From the NCBI GenBank assembly GCA_963922205.1, contig CAWUHX010000018.1, positions 744,001 to 808,000 of the forward strand: a stretch of 64,000 nucleotides of DNA, read 5' to 3'. This DNA comes from Romanomermis culicivorax (taxonomy: Eukaryota > Nematoda > Enoplea > Mermithida > Mermithidae). A program made the position numbers and the translations under genes. Positions 13,001 to 23,761 of this stretch are shown in pieces (within the stretch, counting starts at the first letter, position 1; each line of letters begins with the position of its first letter). Below the pieces are notes generated by a model that did no database searches, was not told the origin of the DNA, and saw only the letters and a list, made by a program, of their open reading frames with translations.

Positions 13001-15406
13001 ACAACTTTGAATAACTTTATTCTCAAAACAATAGAAAGTAGATTTATCACCTTTCTACATGGTACCGAGGAACTCGTTCCGCTGATTTCGAATGACCGTT
13101 CTCTGACCTGATGTGACAATGTGGAGTCAAGGTAAGAAAAGCGGTCTTGAAATCTTGGACAGAGCAATCAATTTTGAAAAACACCACGGTACGTTTATTT
13201 TGAAATGGGAGTCACAAAGAAAACCGGAAAAGTAGATCTAGCCTAGCATGGAATTTTCGCTGAACATAAAATTCTATACTCAGTGAAAACTGCGCTAATT
13301 TCTTATCGTAATCGGGACACAAAAATGAAAACTTGTGCTTATTCTACTTTTGATTGATCTATGTCGTCCCCAAATATCCGAAATATATACTGCTCTTTAT
13401 CATGATTATCTGGTGAAGATGTTGAATGAAGTTATCGATAACCAAATGAATTTTGTCATTAACTCTACAACTATAATGAAAAAAGCTTTCATTTCTATTT
13501 CGTAGGATTATTTTCTTCTGAAATTCAAACGAGTACCATCAAAGCTCCGAACTTACCGCAAGAAATTTTGAGCCTAGACGACGTGCTAATTATATCCTGA
13601 ACCAAATGCCTCATGATCAAGTCGTGGTAAAGTTCGATCGATTCGTTCATCGATTCCGGACAGTTTACCACTGATCCTGGGCTTTGATCGTTAAACAAGT
13701 TATTTTGATACGCGATTGATTTGTTCGTTGCTTGATCGATATTAGGTAAGATGATTTCTTGCTTGACATTATTCTAGGAAAAATGATGAGGATCAGATTG
13801 AAAATTAAGCAGTATCTTTTACAATGCAACGTTTTGGGTCGGCATGACTTTATTTCCTCAATTTCGTGTCTGTTTGACTTTTTTCAATATTAATGTTTTT
13901 CATGATACTGTACTTCCAATATCCCAATTTCTATGAGTTTAAATACACATCAAGCGTTTATGATTGCAACCTGCACCACACACTATTCATGGAAGAAACA
14001 CAATTTTTTGCTCCTTTTGATCAGAACAGACATTGTCGGGGGGTCATTGTTAACAGTTAGTTGTTACAGTCTTTCCAGTTAACACTATCGTAAAAGTTTC
14101 TCGAGTAAGTGTTCACTACGCGTGTGTTGTTTAGAGTTTACTCACTCATAGTCTCACAGTTACGGTAACCAATTGCATACTGCATAACGAAAAATTCTTC
14201 GTTTACGTGACCTCCAAAAAAGTTGAAGTTTTGGAAAAGTGTGGGGTCTGTATTACTTCTCAATTGATGCAATCAGCTCTCCGCCAGATTTTCATTCTCC
14301 ACGTTGTGAATCTTTCCAATCTTCTGAGCACTGCTCAACTTTCATAGTGCCCTCTAGGTACATTTTTGCCTTTTTCCTTTGTTCTATTTCCTTCGGTTTC
14401 CAGAGTTTTGAGTTTTCTGATATTAATCCCCCATATACCTGATAAGCATTTTTGGGCGCTATAGTTTCGAATAAATCATCCAAATTAGCCGAAAAATTGT
14501 CGTATTGATCTTCTATACCGCCGTTCGTTATTTGAAAACTTGGAGAACTCCTCGAAATTTTACCGTCGCAACTCATTATCGTACAATTTCGCATATCACT
14601 TTGAATGTCGAAATTTGAACCGAAATTTGCTTCTTGTTGAGGGGCTGGGTCTACGAAATTCGATATCGTAGGATTGTTGACCTACAAAAATTACTAAAAA
14701 TTTATCTCTGCCTAGCTGTCATTGAAATCGAAAAACGAAAAGTTTTGTGTCGAAAGAAAAATGCGCATATTTCGAGTACAGTGAGCTTTTGGACGAAAAA
14801 TTTGTTTATTCTGATTTTTATGTTAGAACAAATTTTTGTTATTTACTTGTTTACTTAAATCATTAGGAAAAAATTTTCTTGGGTGCCAGGCGTGGGGAGT
14901 TACTTTTTTCGAGATTTTTGAAGTGTATAAGAGGACGGTAGTATATCGGGAAGATTTCCATGACACCGAGAAGGGTTGCATACACATGGGCAGTGACTAA
15001 ACTTTCGTTCTCCATAAACTCTGCCTGAAAAAGACTCAAAAATTTCAGAAGTACACATCAGTAGATCTCAATACGTCTATCGATTGACATCTTCGTTTCT
15101 TTGAATCGAATGAACCTGAAGCAGGATCTATCAGATATCTTAATACCGAAAACTATCCTTTATGCACCATCAGATATTCTTACAGGCCACACTCGCAAGA
15201 ACACATTAACGAATCATGCGATTTTCTTAATTGTATTTAAAAATTTCGATTTTAAATCTTTGAAAATTAATAGACAACATAATCATTTGACATTCGTTGT
15301 TTAGATTTATGAATGATCATCAGGCGATTCTGTTAGCGACGTAATTTCTCAAGATTTCAGACAAATTATGCATGCCCACCTCTTGCGACCAACTAACGGC
15401 TTCCAT
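7078..15406 (-). CDS. SPDEF/PDEF-class ETS transcription factor (PNT + ETS), 8 exons
   Basis: Predicted nuclear DNA-binding regulator. Minus-strand exons in order: 15406-15380, 15024-14986, 14681-14439, 13773-13557, 10196-10002, 9943-9695, 9073-8840, 7265-7078. All junctions are GT..AG, phases agree throughout and there is no internal stop: 1392 nt, 463 aa. A Pointed/SAM domain lies at about residues 176-241 (DPRLWTVEQSQIWLSD; GGAELIHAQLNLW). The ETS domain is C-terminal, about 374-458: IHLWQFLRELL, then GIFKIEDSHKLAKFWG and the recognition helix KLSRSLRQYYRKGIL, ending RLVYQF close to the stop. The RQYY.KGI helix, Pointed-then-terminal-ETS order and HA.L..W Pointed ending fit the SPDEF/Ets98B class; C. 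elegans ETS-4 is the nematode member I know of. The last six exons are well supported. The two tiny first exons (9 and 13 codons) rest only on splice phase and an ATG, so the true start could differ. Confidence 0.9.
7470..7710. repeat. MITE family 'AGTCTG', copy 1
   Basis: Terminal inverted repeats are visible: GTCTGTTTTTCTTAG at the left and AAGAAAAACAGAC at the right. Related copies lie at 21651-21877 and 43097-43342, sharing the word CTACTTG.TTTCC before the right terminus. The element is non-coding and probably mobilised in trans. It lies just upstream (+ coordinates) of the last ETS exon, inside the final ETS intron. Confidence 0.6.
12902..12958. repeat. AT microsatellite
   Basis: Alternating TA runs of about 55 bases interrupted by AACTTTAAAAA, inside the large intron between the third and fourth conserved ETS exons. 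Confidence 0.8.
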
Positions 15407-17004
15407 TCTCTTCGAACTTGATAAAAATATAGGAGTATAACAAACTTTTTTAATTTTTCGACAAAAAGAACTGAAAAATGTCCCACCGATCGTCTTCTTT
15501 AATAAAACTTTTCGTCATGAAAAATCAAAATTTAGCCCGGGGTGCTTGTGTTATATACTATGCACGTTCAAAGGGAGGCACACAAAAGGACTGGTTCTTC
15601 TAAAAACTGATGATCATAATCATCACCATCATTATCAACAAAAAGATGCATTTTTGAGAGAGAGGGTGAATTTTCTTACTTTTTGTTCAATAGGTGTTGA
15701 AAAAAGTCGTCTTCAAGCATGCATATACCGAAAAATTATGCTTTTTAGGCTAAATTTTAACACAAAAATCGTATTGTTTCTTGAACAAAAATTTCTTGCG
15801 CTGATCACAACGTCACTTAGTAACAAGTTTCGTCACTATGTTGAAAAAAGCCAAAATTTGGACATAAACACAAAAAATTATTGATGATGACAAAAAGCCA
15901 CTCAATAGTTGATTTTATCGAAAGTGATGATGTCTAGAGCCAAAACTGGTTGGCGTAATTTTTGACAAATTGTACGTTGAAAAGTACGTGCTCTTGATCA
16001 AATGAGAAGAAACTTCTCTAATTGAACATTTGAAGCAGGGTCAATGGGTATTGAACAAATAAAACTCAAAATTTCAAATAGGACTCTCGAGAGATCATAC
16101 CTTATTCTTTTAGCAAATCTTTCAAGTATCAGATCATATAATGTTACTAATAAGCGCTATAAATTTTCTGGTTTTGAAATTCACCTGCCATCCATCGATG
16201 TAAAGTTACGGTGCTTTTCGCGACAATCTGATTAATTGCAGGCGAAGAACATCCGACATAAAAATGACGAGTACAGTCCAATATAAGTGTTGAAAGAGGA
16301 CTAAAAACATGTTAGCTTAAGCCAACTGGAAACAGCTGTCATCTGTAAAACAAAAAAATTATTGCCTCATTTCGCAATTAGTCTCAAATTCGACGGGCAT
16401 ACAAAAGGGATGCCAGGTTAAATTGTCGCTTTCTTTGGTGAAAATTTAGCTCTCGAAATAGCCCTGAATGGTGGTGGAAAGATGCAAGGAAAATATTGTT
16501 TCAAGAACAAATTGATTGATTTACCGGAATACGTAGATCTCCTAGACGATGTGGTGGATGAAGATTGGAAAGAAGAAGATCAAGGTGATAGAACTTCAAC
16601 TGGAAAAGATCTATTCCAAATGTCGAGGTCAAATTAGGATATGGATTAGGAAAAAAGTGATTGATATGGTTTTCCACCGACTAGTACACTGTACCACAGA
16701 CATATGCATTAAACCCTGCATGATGGAGTATTTGAGTTTCTGATAATCACCAAGTTAATCGTTGTATTTTCTTGTTTTATTGTTACACAATGCACCCAAC
16801 AGTCTCTGAGCTGCAGTCATCTACAGTGCAGACCCTTGTTTATTGGCGTCGATTTTGCATATCTGAAAACCATACACTAAATACGACGATAATTATCGTC
16901 ATCTTACTGTAGAATGCTTAGCATTCAATGAATTTTTGTTCTCCAAAGTAATCACAAGTTGGGCAAAGGAGATCATCATAAATAAATACGCTACCCACCA
17001 CTAA
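15407..17004. other. Intergenic, with one weak ORF
   Basis: No recognised gene. A 51-codon frame at 16482-16637 (+), open a further 18 codons upstream, encodes an acidic peptide (YVDLLDDVVDEDWKEED). Its composition looks more coding-like than the surrounding DNA, but it has no recognisable domain. It might be an exon or a chance frame. The rest is AT-rich and featureless to the eye. Confidence 0.3.
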
Positions 17005-17341
17005 AGGCCTAGCCATACTTTGTCAGATAGCGTCAGCCGACAGTCGGACAGAGATGCTATACTTCTGCGACACGAAACCGGGCGGCGTCGGCCGACTCCG
17101 GATTGCAATTTCGATCGAGTTTAAATTTCTTGTCCAAAGCTGTCCGAAACCCAAGAAAATCCTTCAGTTTTCTGCGTTTAAGCCCTGCCTCGTTAATTAA
17201 CACATACAATGAAGCCGGATAGTGTCAGATGTCCTGCTATACCTTGTCGGATAGAGTCGGGTGGCGTCGGCCAACCCCGGATATAGAGAGCTTCGCCCGA
17301 CGCCGGCCGTTCCAACTTTCCAACGAAGTATGGCAGGGCCT
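17005..17341. mobile_element. Harbinger-type MITE
   Basis: 337 bp element flanked by TAA on both sides (17002-17004 and 17342-17344). The left end reads AGGCCTAGCCATACTTTG and the right end CGAAGTATGGCAGGGCCT, which are imperfect inverted repeats. Subterminal blocks are rich in GTCGG/CCGAC words that could be binding sites. The ATACTT core and three-base TAA duplication fit PIF/Harbinger and match the terminus at 57022. It has no coding capacity. Confidence 0.8.
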
Positions 17342-17344
17342 TAA

Positions 17345-19369
17345 TCCAACACGTGAACACATAGTTTGCGGGGCTAACTGACTCTGCCCTGCCCCACTTT
17401 CCGTCATACGGTAATGCTAATTGAAAAGATCATAATTTTCCATTGTCAAAAGGAACAAAACTTTTATGTATTTACTTGTCTTTAAATTATCGATATTTAC
17501 TATAACATGCCGTAACATTTTACAACATGTTTTTTTCCAGAGAAGCCTGGTGTCCAACACGGGTAGTGATTGTTTTAGCACAACAAAATTTGAAAAGACA
17601 CAAAAAATTTTGAGCGTTTCTGGCAATCGACATATTTATGTGAAAAAATCGTTTATGATATGATGCAAAAAACATGGAGTCATTGTTTTTTCCCCGCCAG
17701 TCTTTTCCCCAAATGGAGTAGGGGTCAAAAATTTTTTCCACATTTTCCCCAAGTCATTTTTTCGCTTATAAATGCTCACAGGTGCTTTATGTAAGTGTTT
17801 TTGAGCTTCTTCAAACCTTCTCGTGTTCTTTGACTCGTTAATTATAAAAATTAAGGAAAAAATTCTAATTTTATAGTTTGTAGTCACATAAATTTTAAGT
17901 TAAAAAATGTGGCAAAAATATCAATTTTTCTGTTCGGAAAAAACATAAAAAAATTTTTAAATCTATCGTTCGATATTTTTTAATTTGAATTTTAAAATCA
18001 ACTTTAAATCTTCCCACAATCTACTTTAGACAACAAATTCTATTGTACATTCCTACTGTATCTTACCTTGGTTTTCGTCTTGGGCGGGCAATATTATGTT
18101 TGTTGGGCCACATCCCTTTGTTCTTTGTTTCGTCGCACGCGCCTGTTGGAAATCATGAATCATTTGTCAACCTGTGCGTACGACCACGACCTTTAGCAAT
18201 CCCTAATTGTCGCTCGTGAGAAAAAGTTGTGAAGTTGCTCCGCCATTTTCCCCCTACACCAAAAAAGCGGCTATCGTTTTCTGAAGCGAGTGTTGCAATA
18301 CATTTGTCCCATACTGTATTGTACTTGCAACTTCAAAGATACTATGAACGCCTGCTCAGTAGTGAAAAGGTTTATGAATTTTTACATTATTGAAGAGAAA
18401 GTTATCAACTTTTTCAAATTTTCCGCTTTTTCGATATGATTTATGAGTTCTCCAAATTTCTGGAGCTGTTTCAGAAATTTTATATTCTCAGGTTTTGGAA
18501 AAGTTCATTAAATATTAGATTTTATTTGAAAGTTTATTGTAGTCCCAAATTTTCAATTTTTCTTGAAATTCATTTAAAGTTTTGAGACTTCAAATGTATC
18601 TTAAATTTTAAATTTCTCAGAATTTACAGAATTTACCTGGATTTCTCTAAATTTTGAAGCTGTTTGAAAAATTTTCACTTTTTGTGATTTCCCTTTTGGA
18701 TTTTTAATATTTTTCTGCTTTTAATCAATAATTTTTTGGTTCTTAAATTTAGTAAGTTCAAATTTTTATATATGAATTTTATTTTTTCCACTTCTATTTT
18801 CAATGCTTTTAAGTCTTGATTCTTTATTCTATTGTTCAAATCATCAGATAAGCTTATGATAAGCTTACCTTAGTCTGTTAAAATAAAACACTGGCCACTT
18901 TTGTAGATAATTGGGTACCCCACCATCCAAACTCTGAATTTCGCCACCCACTGAAAAGCTGAACTTTGATTTCCACAGTTTAACTGTTTAGTGAATTTCA
19001 GCTATCTCAATGATGTGCAAATATTGTGATGTTTCTATCACTAAGCAAATATTGTGTGGTTCCTGTCACACTTCAACCAGAGTATCCACCTAGGAGAATC
19101 GAAGAACAACAGGAGCATCATCAACAAGAAGCATACAAAGGAAGCAAGCGATGGGGAAAATTGAATTTACTCCTGATTTAGGTTGGCTCATTCAGTTTGA
19201 CATATGTAAAATTAAATCATTATTTCAGAAATCTTTCGCATTCTATTAATGTCATATTGTTGATAAGAACCGAAATGAAAAAAAAATGTTTTTGATCATT
19301 GTTTGTTGAGCCTAAATTTTATTGTTACTATTGTTTGTTGTTTGAAAAATCAATAAATGCAAACAGATA
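17345..19369. other. Intergenic, nothing recognised
   Basis: AT-rich DNA with only short frames on both strands (17417-17887) that have no family motifs. I see no RNA gene and no element ends. Confidence 0.5.
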
Positions 19370-19725
19370 TGTTTCATATTCAATTAACACAAAAATCAGT
19401 ATGAAAATGGAAAAGTGAATCAACATTAATAGTCAATGTTGTATTAACAGGAAATTGAGAATTTTTGGGTGAATTTCATGTTCCATTAACATGAAAAATC
19501 CGAGTTGTTTCAACGTGAATTTTTCAAAAGTTGGCAAATTTCATGTTGAATCGATGTGAAAATTTCATGTTGTTTGTCGAATTTCAAATGCATATTGTAG
19601 CTAATGAACATGATAATTTCATGTTGGTCATACATAGAAATTTCATGTAGCAACATAGAACTTCCATGACAACAGGTTACACATGAAATTTTCAAGTTAG
19701 TTCAACAGGTTTTTTTACAGTGTGG
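19370..19725. repeat. Degenerate array of AATTTCATGTTG
   Basis: The words TTTCATGTT, AATTTCATG and their complements recur at irregular 15-40 base spacing from about 19470 to 19700, and the block ends in GGTTTTTTTACAGTGTGG. The CACTGTAAAAAA-type end (reverse strand) resembles a transposon terminus, but I see no partner end. Confidence 0.5.
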
Positions 19726-19734
19726 GGAAATTCT

Positions 19735-19985
19735 CGGGCTAAACAGTGGGCTACTGCTGGGCTAAATGGCCAGATAAATGGAGGGACAAATGCCGGGCTA
19801 AATCGATGATGCAAATGGCAGGCTAAAATCTGGGGCAAATCGCAGGTCAAATCTAGGTGCAATTGGTGGGCTAAATCTAGAGCTAAATGGTAAATGGTGG
19901 GCTAACTCTCGAAACAAATCGAAGGCTAAATTGCGGGCTAAACAGCGAGATAGTTTGCCCAACATTTAGCCCTAGCCTGTCTCTA
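19735..19985. repeat. Degenerate array of GGGCTAAAT
   Basis: The word GGGCTAAA or a one-base variant (AGGCTAAA, GAGCTAAA) recurs roughly every 15-20 bases for about 250 bases, ending in the reverse word TTTAGCCC near 19970. This is the same short-word architecture as the foldback arms elsewhere in the window. Confidence 0.65.
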
Positions 19986-20013
19986 GCCTGCCCTTCCTTT
20001 CGTCATTCGGGCC

Positions 20014-20280
20014 TGAGCATAGTGGGTTATTGAAAGAGGATTAAGGGGGTGGAGCTTAGGCTTATCCTTAGTCATAGGCTCAGGCTTAGGCTTAGGCTAG
20101 GCTAGGGCTTTGACATTACTTAGGCTTGCGCACTAAGCCTGAGCCTAAGCCTAGACCCAAGCCTAGGCCCAAGCCTAAGCATAGGCTCAAGGTCTAAGCC
20201 TGAGCCTAAGCCTAAGAATAAGCCTAAGCCTTAGTTCAAGTCCAGCCCTTTAATCCCCTTCCAATAACCCACTATGCTCA
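20014..20280. repeat. Small foldback with TTAGGC-like arms
   Basis: Outer inverted repeats begin TGAGCATAGTGGGTTATTG at the left and end CAATAACCCACTATGCTCA at the right. Inside, the left arm carries runs of TTAGGC-like words (GGCTTAGGCTTAGGCTAGGC) and the right arm the reverse words (GCCTAAGCCTAA). The whole is about 267 bp and could fold into one hairpin. TTAGGC is the telomere repeat of many nematodes; here it sits inside an inverted-repeat element rather than at a chromosome end. Confidence 0.75.
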
Positions 20281-20566
20281 AGTGTCTATAACGTTATAAG
20301 ATGGGTGCAAACCGGACGGTGTAATACCTGATTTCTTTAGTACTTCTCTCAATGAAGCGAACAAAATAATGTCGTGCAGTTCAAATTCGAGAATCTTCAC
20401 AAAAAGATTCGTAGGTACGAACGGTTGAGACTGCATTTTGTAATGGTACGAATTGTTTTGTACAAAAACACTGAAGAGAGCAGTGTACATAACGAAAAAT
20501 GCTACTCTTCGTAGATTTACACCTGCTGAAAGTAACTCTACCGATTTTACAACTATTACTTTCGAA

Positions 20567-23500
20567 ATGTCTCCATGGACAATAATTCTTTTCTCACTAT
20601 TTATTCATTGGCAACCTTTTCTTCTCCAAAATAGTATATTCTTTCATGCCTCGGCCGCCGGAATCAGTCACGCTGCTGTCAGTCCGCTGCGTCATAACCC
20701 TGCGCCCGGCGCCAGACGTTGCGTCAACCAATGCTATTTGTGCTTGAATGCCGAAAATAAGTCGTTCGACCAGTCGCAGGAGGTTTGCTTGGAAAACGGT
20801 TATTTGCCGGCCGACGACGAAATCATTTACGCTCCTTTGCTCAAACGTTATTGTTGGGCTAAAGGCCCGACTTGGACTAGTTTACGGTACGCTGGGCGCG
20901 GGTGGTTCTTCGTGGGCGGCGATGGCCGACCTTTTTCTATCAAGGAGTGAGTTTTTTGTGCCAAAACACAAATTTCATCAGAAGGTACAACAACTTTTAC
21001 GAATTGTGTTTACTGTAGGCGAATGTTTGCAATTACATTTTTGAAAACTGCTGGCGCATTTTTGATGAGTATAGACCGATTAGTCTACTGTATGAATGCA
21101 TCGAGAATGTTTATTTAAAGTGAACTGAATAGTCGTGCCATGGTACTGTTCTGTGTCACAATCGCCAAGTGCAGACTGTTTTACTCGCGCCGTGATGTCT
21201 ACAGAAACAATTGTGGCTGTCATCTGCACAAAATGTTTGTGATAATTTTGATCAGAAAATACAGTGTCGATTTCGCCAAATTTTAATGCAGTAACGACAA
21301 AATCCTCAGCTGTTCCAGATTCTTTCAACCATTCTCAGAGTGAGTACATCGAGCTCTTTGAAGTTGAAACGGTCATTACAGTAATATAGGAGTGAACGCA
21401 AAACATTTGAATCTGATTTTTCTTTTTCCTACTGTGGTGTCGCATTTTCAGATGTGCCTCTTTTAGGCACCTCACCACAATGCATATTTCTTGAAGAAGC
21501 AGTCATCTGTCGACTATTCGATTAATCTTCCATCATCTATGTACTTGATTTCAGATCAGTGCTCTCTAGTCCATATGCATAATAATCCATCGAAATCCAT
21601 AATGAACCTGCTTCGTATGCATTGTTCTCCTATCTGCTACAGTCAACTACAGTCTGTTTTTATTAAATGTCGTAACTCAAAAAATGACAGAAATTATCAC
21701 TGTGATCGATTCGTTTATATAAGGTTTTTACGACAGAAATTTTTACTCGAAAAATTGTTTTAGATAAGTTGAGTATCCCCACAAATTTTCAGTTCTAAGT
21801 CTCAAATAGTTTAACAGGAAATCGTAGTACTTGCTTTCCATTGTTATTATTTAAAATTATTTCAACAAAAACAGACTATCGTAAAAAAGGTGTCCTTTTG
21901 TATTCAATTCGTTTATGATTTTCGTTAACATCTTTCTGCACTCCTTTATAGGCTCAATTGAAAAAATAGGCTATATAAATTCTTTATCCGGCCGTTGGAC
22001 GTTGGAACTGTGTGAACTAAAGTTTGTCTTTTCTTCAAAGGCTAACAAACAATGACGGAGAAAGCAATTACCTCCATACTTGAGTTTTGATAAACCATAC
22101 GCCCAATTCTGCACCTAAAATTTTGTAGTTAGTCTGACCATCAACAGGATAACTTATGAAATGAATGTCCATAAAATTTTGATATTTAACGAAGTTATTG
22201 GTGCTGAGAATCATGGCGACATTTATTTTATCAAAAAACCAAAATTGGGGCCCTATTGAACCCCAAAATCAGGATTACATTATAATCAGGATAAATCACA
22301 TAGAAGATTAATCAAAGGATTACATTAAATTGCATTACCACTTTCAATTTAGAACTTGTGGGGAATTCTGCAATTTCGCTGTTTCAATAACAAATGTTTC
22401 ATATTTTCAGAAATACAAGTATTAGTCATTTTTTTACGACTTCAATTCCGAGCGAAATTACCGACTATAAAACTTGCGCTATATTAAATGGCAGCGAAAT
22501 TCGTAATCACAATTGCCACAGTACCGATATTCAATACGTTATGTGCCGGAAAAATTGCGATCAAATTCAAGGTGGTGTTATTGGTGGCTGGTGGCTGCAT
22601 ATTGAGCAGCAAAATGTTTCACAAAAACGATCCTTAGAATTTTTAGTTACTGTGAAAATTAGGTTATTTTCAGTGGATACTTTCCTATGAAACTATAGTT
22701 CGTTTTTCTTGAAGTGATTGTGAAAATGAACCTGGAAACAAGTGGTATTATTTTATATGTTGGTAAGAGCCACAAATTAGCCGCTTTGGGTAAATAAATT
22801 GGTCAATTTTCGCTCTTCGGATCTTAGTAATTTTTTTATGAATACGAGAATCGTTTAAAACACTGAAAAGTTATCCGATCCGGGATACGAATCCGAGTAA
22901 CATCTGGATTCGGGACCTACCACTATATTCAGAACCAACGTTTCAGGACTCCGTTCTCTAGTTACGACCTCGGCCACGGGCATACATGTAACGGAGGGTC
23001 AAGAGACCTTTTTGGGATGAAGGGTCATCGATTGCCCAAAATTTAAGGCGGTCCCTTTTTTCATCAAAAATTCCAAAAAACGGTTCAAAAATAGTAATTT
23101 TTGTCTAAACAAACCGTAAAAAATGTATCCATGCGCGAAGTGCGCAGAAAATTGACATTTTTGACTGTTTTTGTTCAAAAATGATAATTTTTCATCATAA
23201 TTGATATCTTTCAGTATTTTTCCCACCAGAAGTATGGGGGTCCCTATGACTACGATTTGGATAGCCATATGATGGGCAAATCCTCTGTGGGGTCACCCAA
23301 TGGCTAGCCATATGACCAACGATTTCTGGGGGGGTCCAATTGCACTTCCCCCAATTACATGTATGGACATGAGTCCAGTTGATTCTGATTTTGTATTCTC
23401 GCATTAGTATCCGTTTCTTTGTTCTGCAGAATCAGCCGCCGAACCCATGTGTTTCCATCGCTACGTCAACCGCAACCTAACTATCGTGAGCAACGCGTCA

Positions 23501-23761
23501 AACCCCAATTTAGTGCTCAAGTGCGTCTATCGCCGGTCGAGCATCATGTGTCCCGACGGGCATGCTTTCCCAGAATTCGCTGTCGCCGAATTGTGCGATG
23601 AATCTTTGTGTCAGTCGTCTCATTTCTTGGCCTCAACGTCCGTTCTACTAATCATCATAGGTTTGATCAATGGTATTTTGATTTTGGCCGGGTGTGGACT
23701 TTTTTTGATGGGGTCCGTTTCCATACTTAAAGCAAAAAGTCAGTTAGACGAAATATCGTGA
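20567..23761 (+). CDS. C-type-lectin-like type I membrane protein, 3 exons
   Basis: Exons 20567-20946, 22411-22571 and 23430-23761 join in phase (2, then 1) to give 290 aa. The ATG at 20567 begins a hydrophobic signal peptide (about residues 1-30). Residues about 52-178 look like a C-type-lectin fold: CVNQCYLCL, SFDQSQEVCLENGYLP, then W and G positions (TWTSLRYAGRGWFFVGGDGRPF), then KTCAILNGSEI and IQYVMCRK, which matches the usual final F/Y-x-C-x element. Exon 3 adds a Cys-rich stem (six Cys, residues 188-241), one membrane span (about 247-272) and a short cytoplasmic tail. N-glycosylation sequons occur at NKS, NTS, NGS, NLT and NAS. A calcium-binding EPN or QPD motif is not seen, so sugar binding is doubtful; adhesion or receptor roles are possible. 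The second donor (G|GTGGTG) is weak. Exact family unknown. Confidence 0.8.
21651..21877. repeat. MITE family 'AGTCTG', copy 2
   Basis: Left AGTCTGTTTTTATTAAATG and right AACAAAAACAGACT form inverted ends, with the interior word CTTGCTTTCCA as in the copies at 7470 and 43097. It lies in intron 1 of the lectin-like gene. Confidence 0.55.
22981..23365. mobile_element. hAT-like MITE in lectin-gene intron 2
   Basis: Inverted ends CATACATGTAA (left) and TTACATGTATG (right) bound a 385 bp non-coding segment. The same terminus type occurs in the elements at 40156 and 57785, which have clear 8-bp duplications. Here the flanking octamers GCCACGGG and GACATGAG match at only five of eight positions, so the duplication is decayed or absent. 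Confidence 0.5.

Noticed and set aside
20278-20490. 70-codon minus frame upstream of the lectin-like gene
   Set aside because: No motif; it overlaps the edge of a foldback element and the likely promoter of the divergent gene.
22880-22900. GATACGAATCC resembling a tRNA B box
   Set aside because: No A box or cloverleaf could be formed around it. No tRNA was found in the window.
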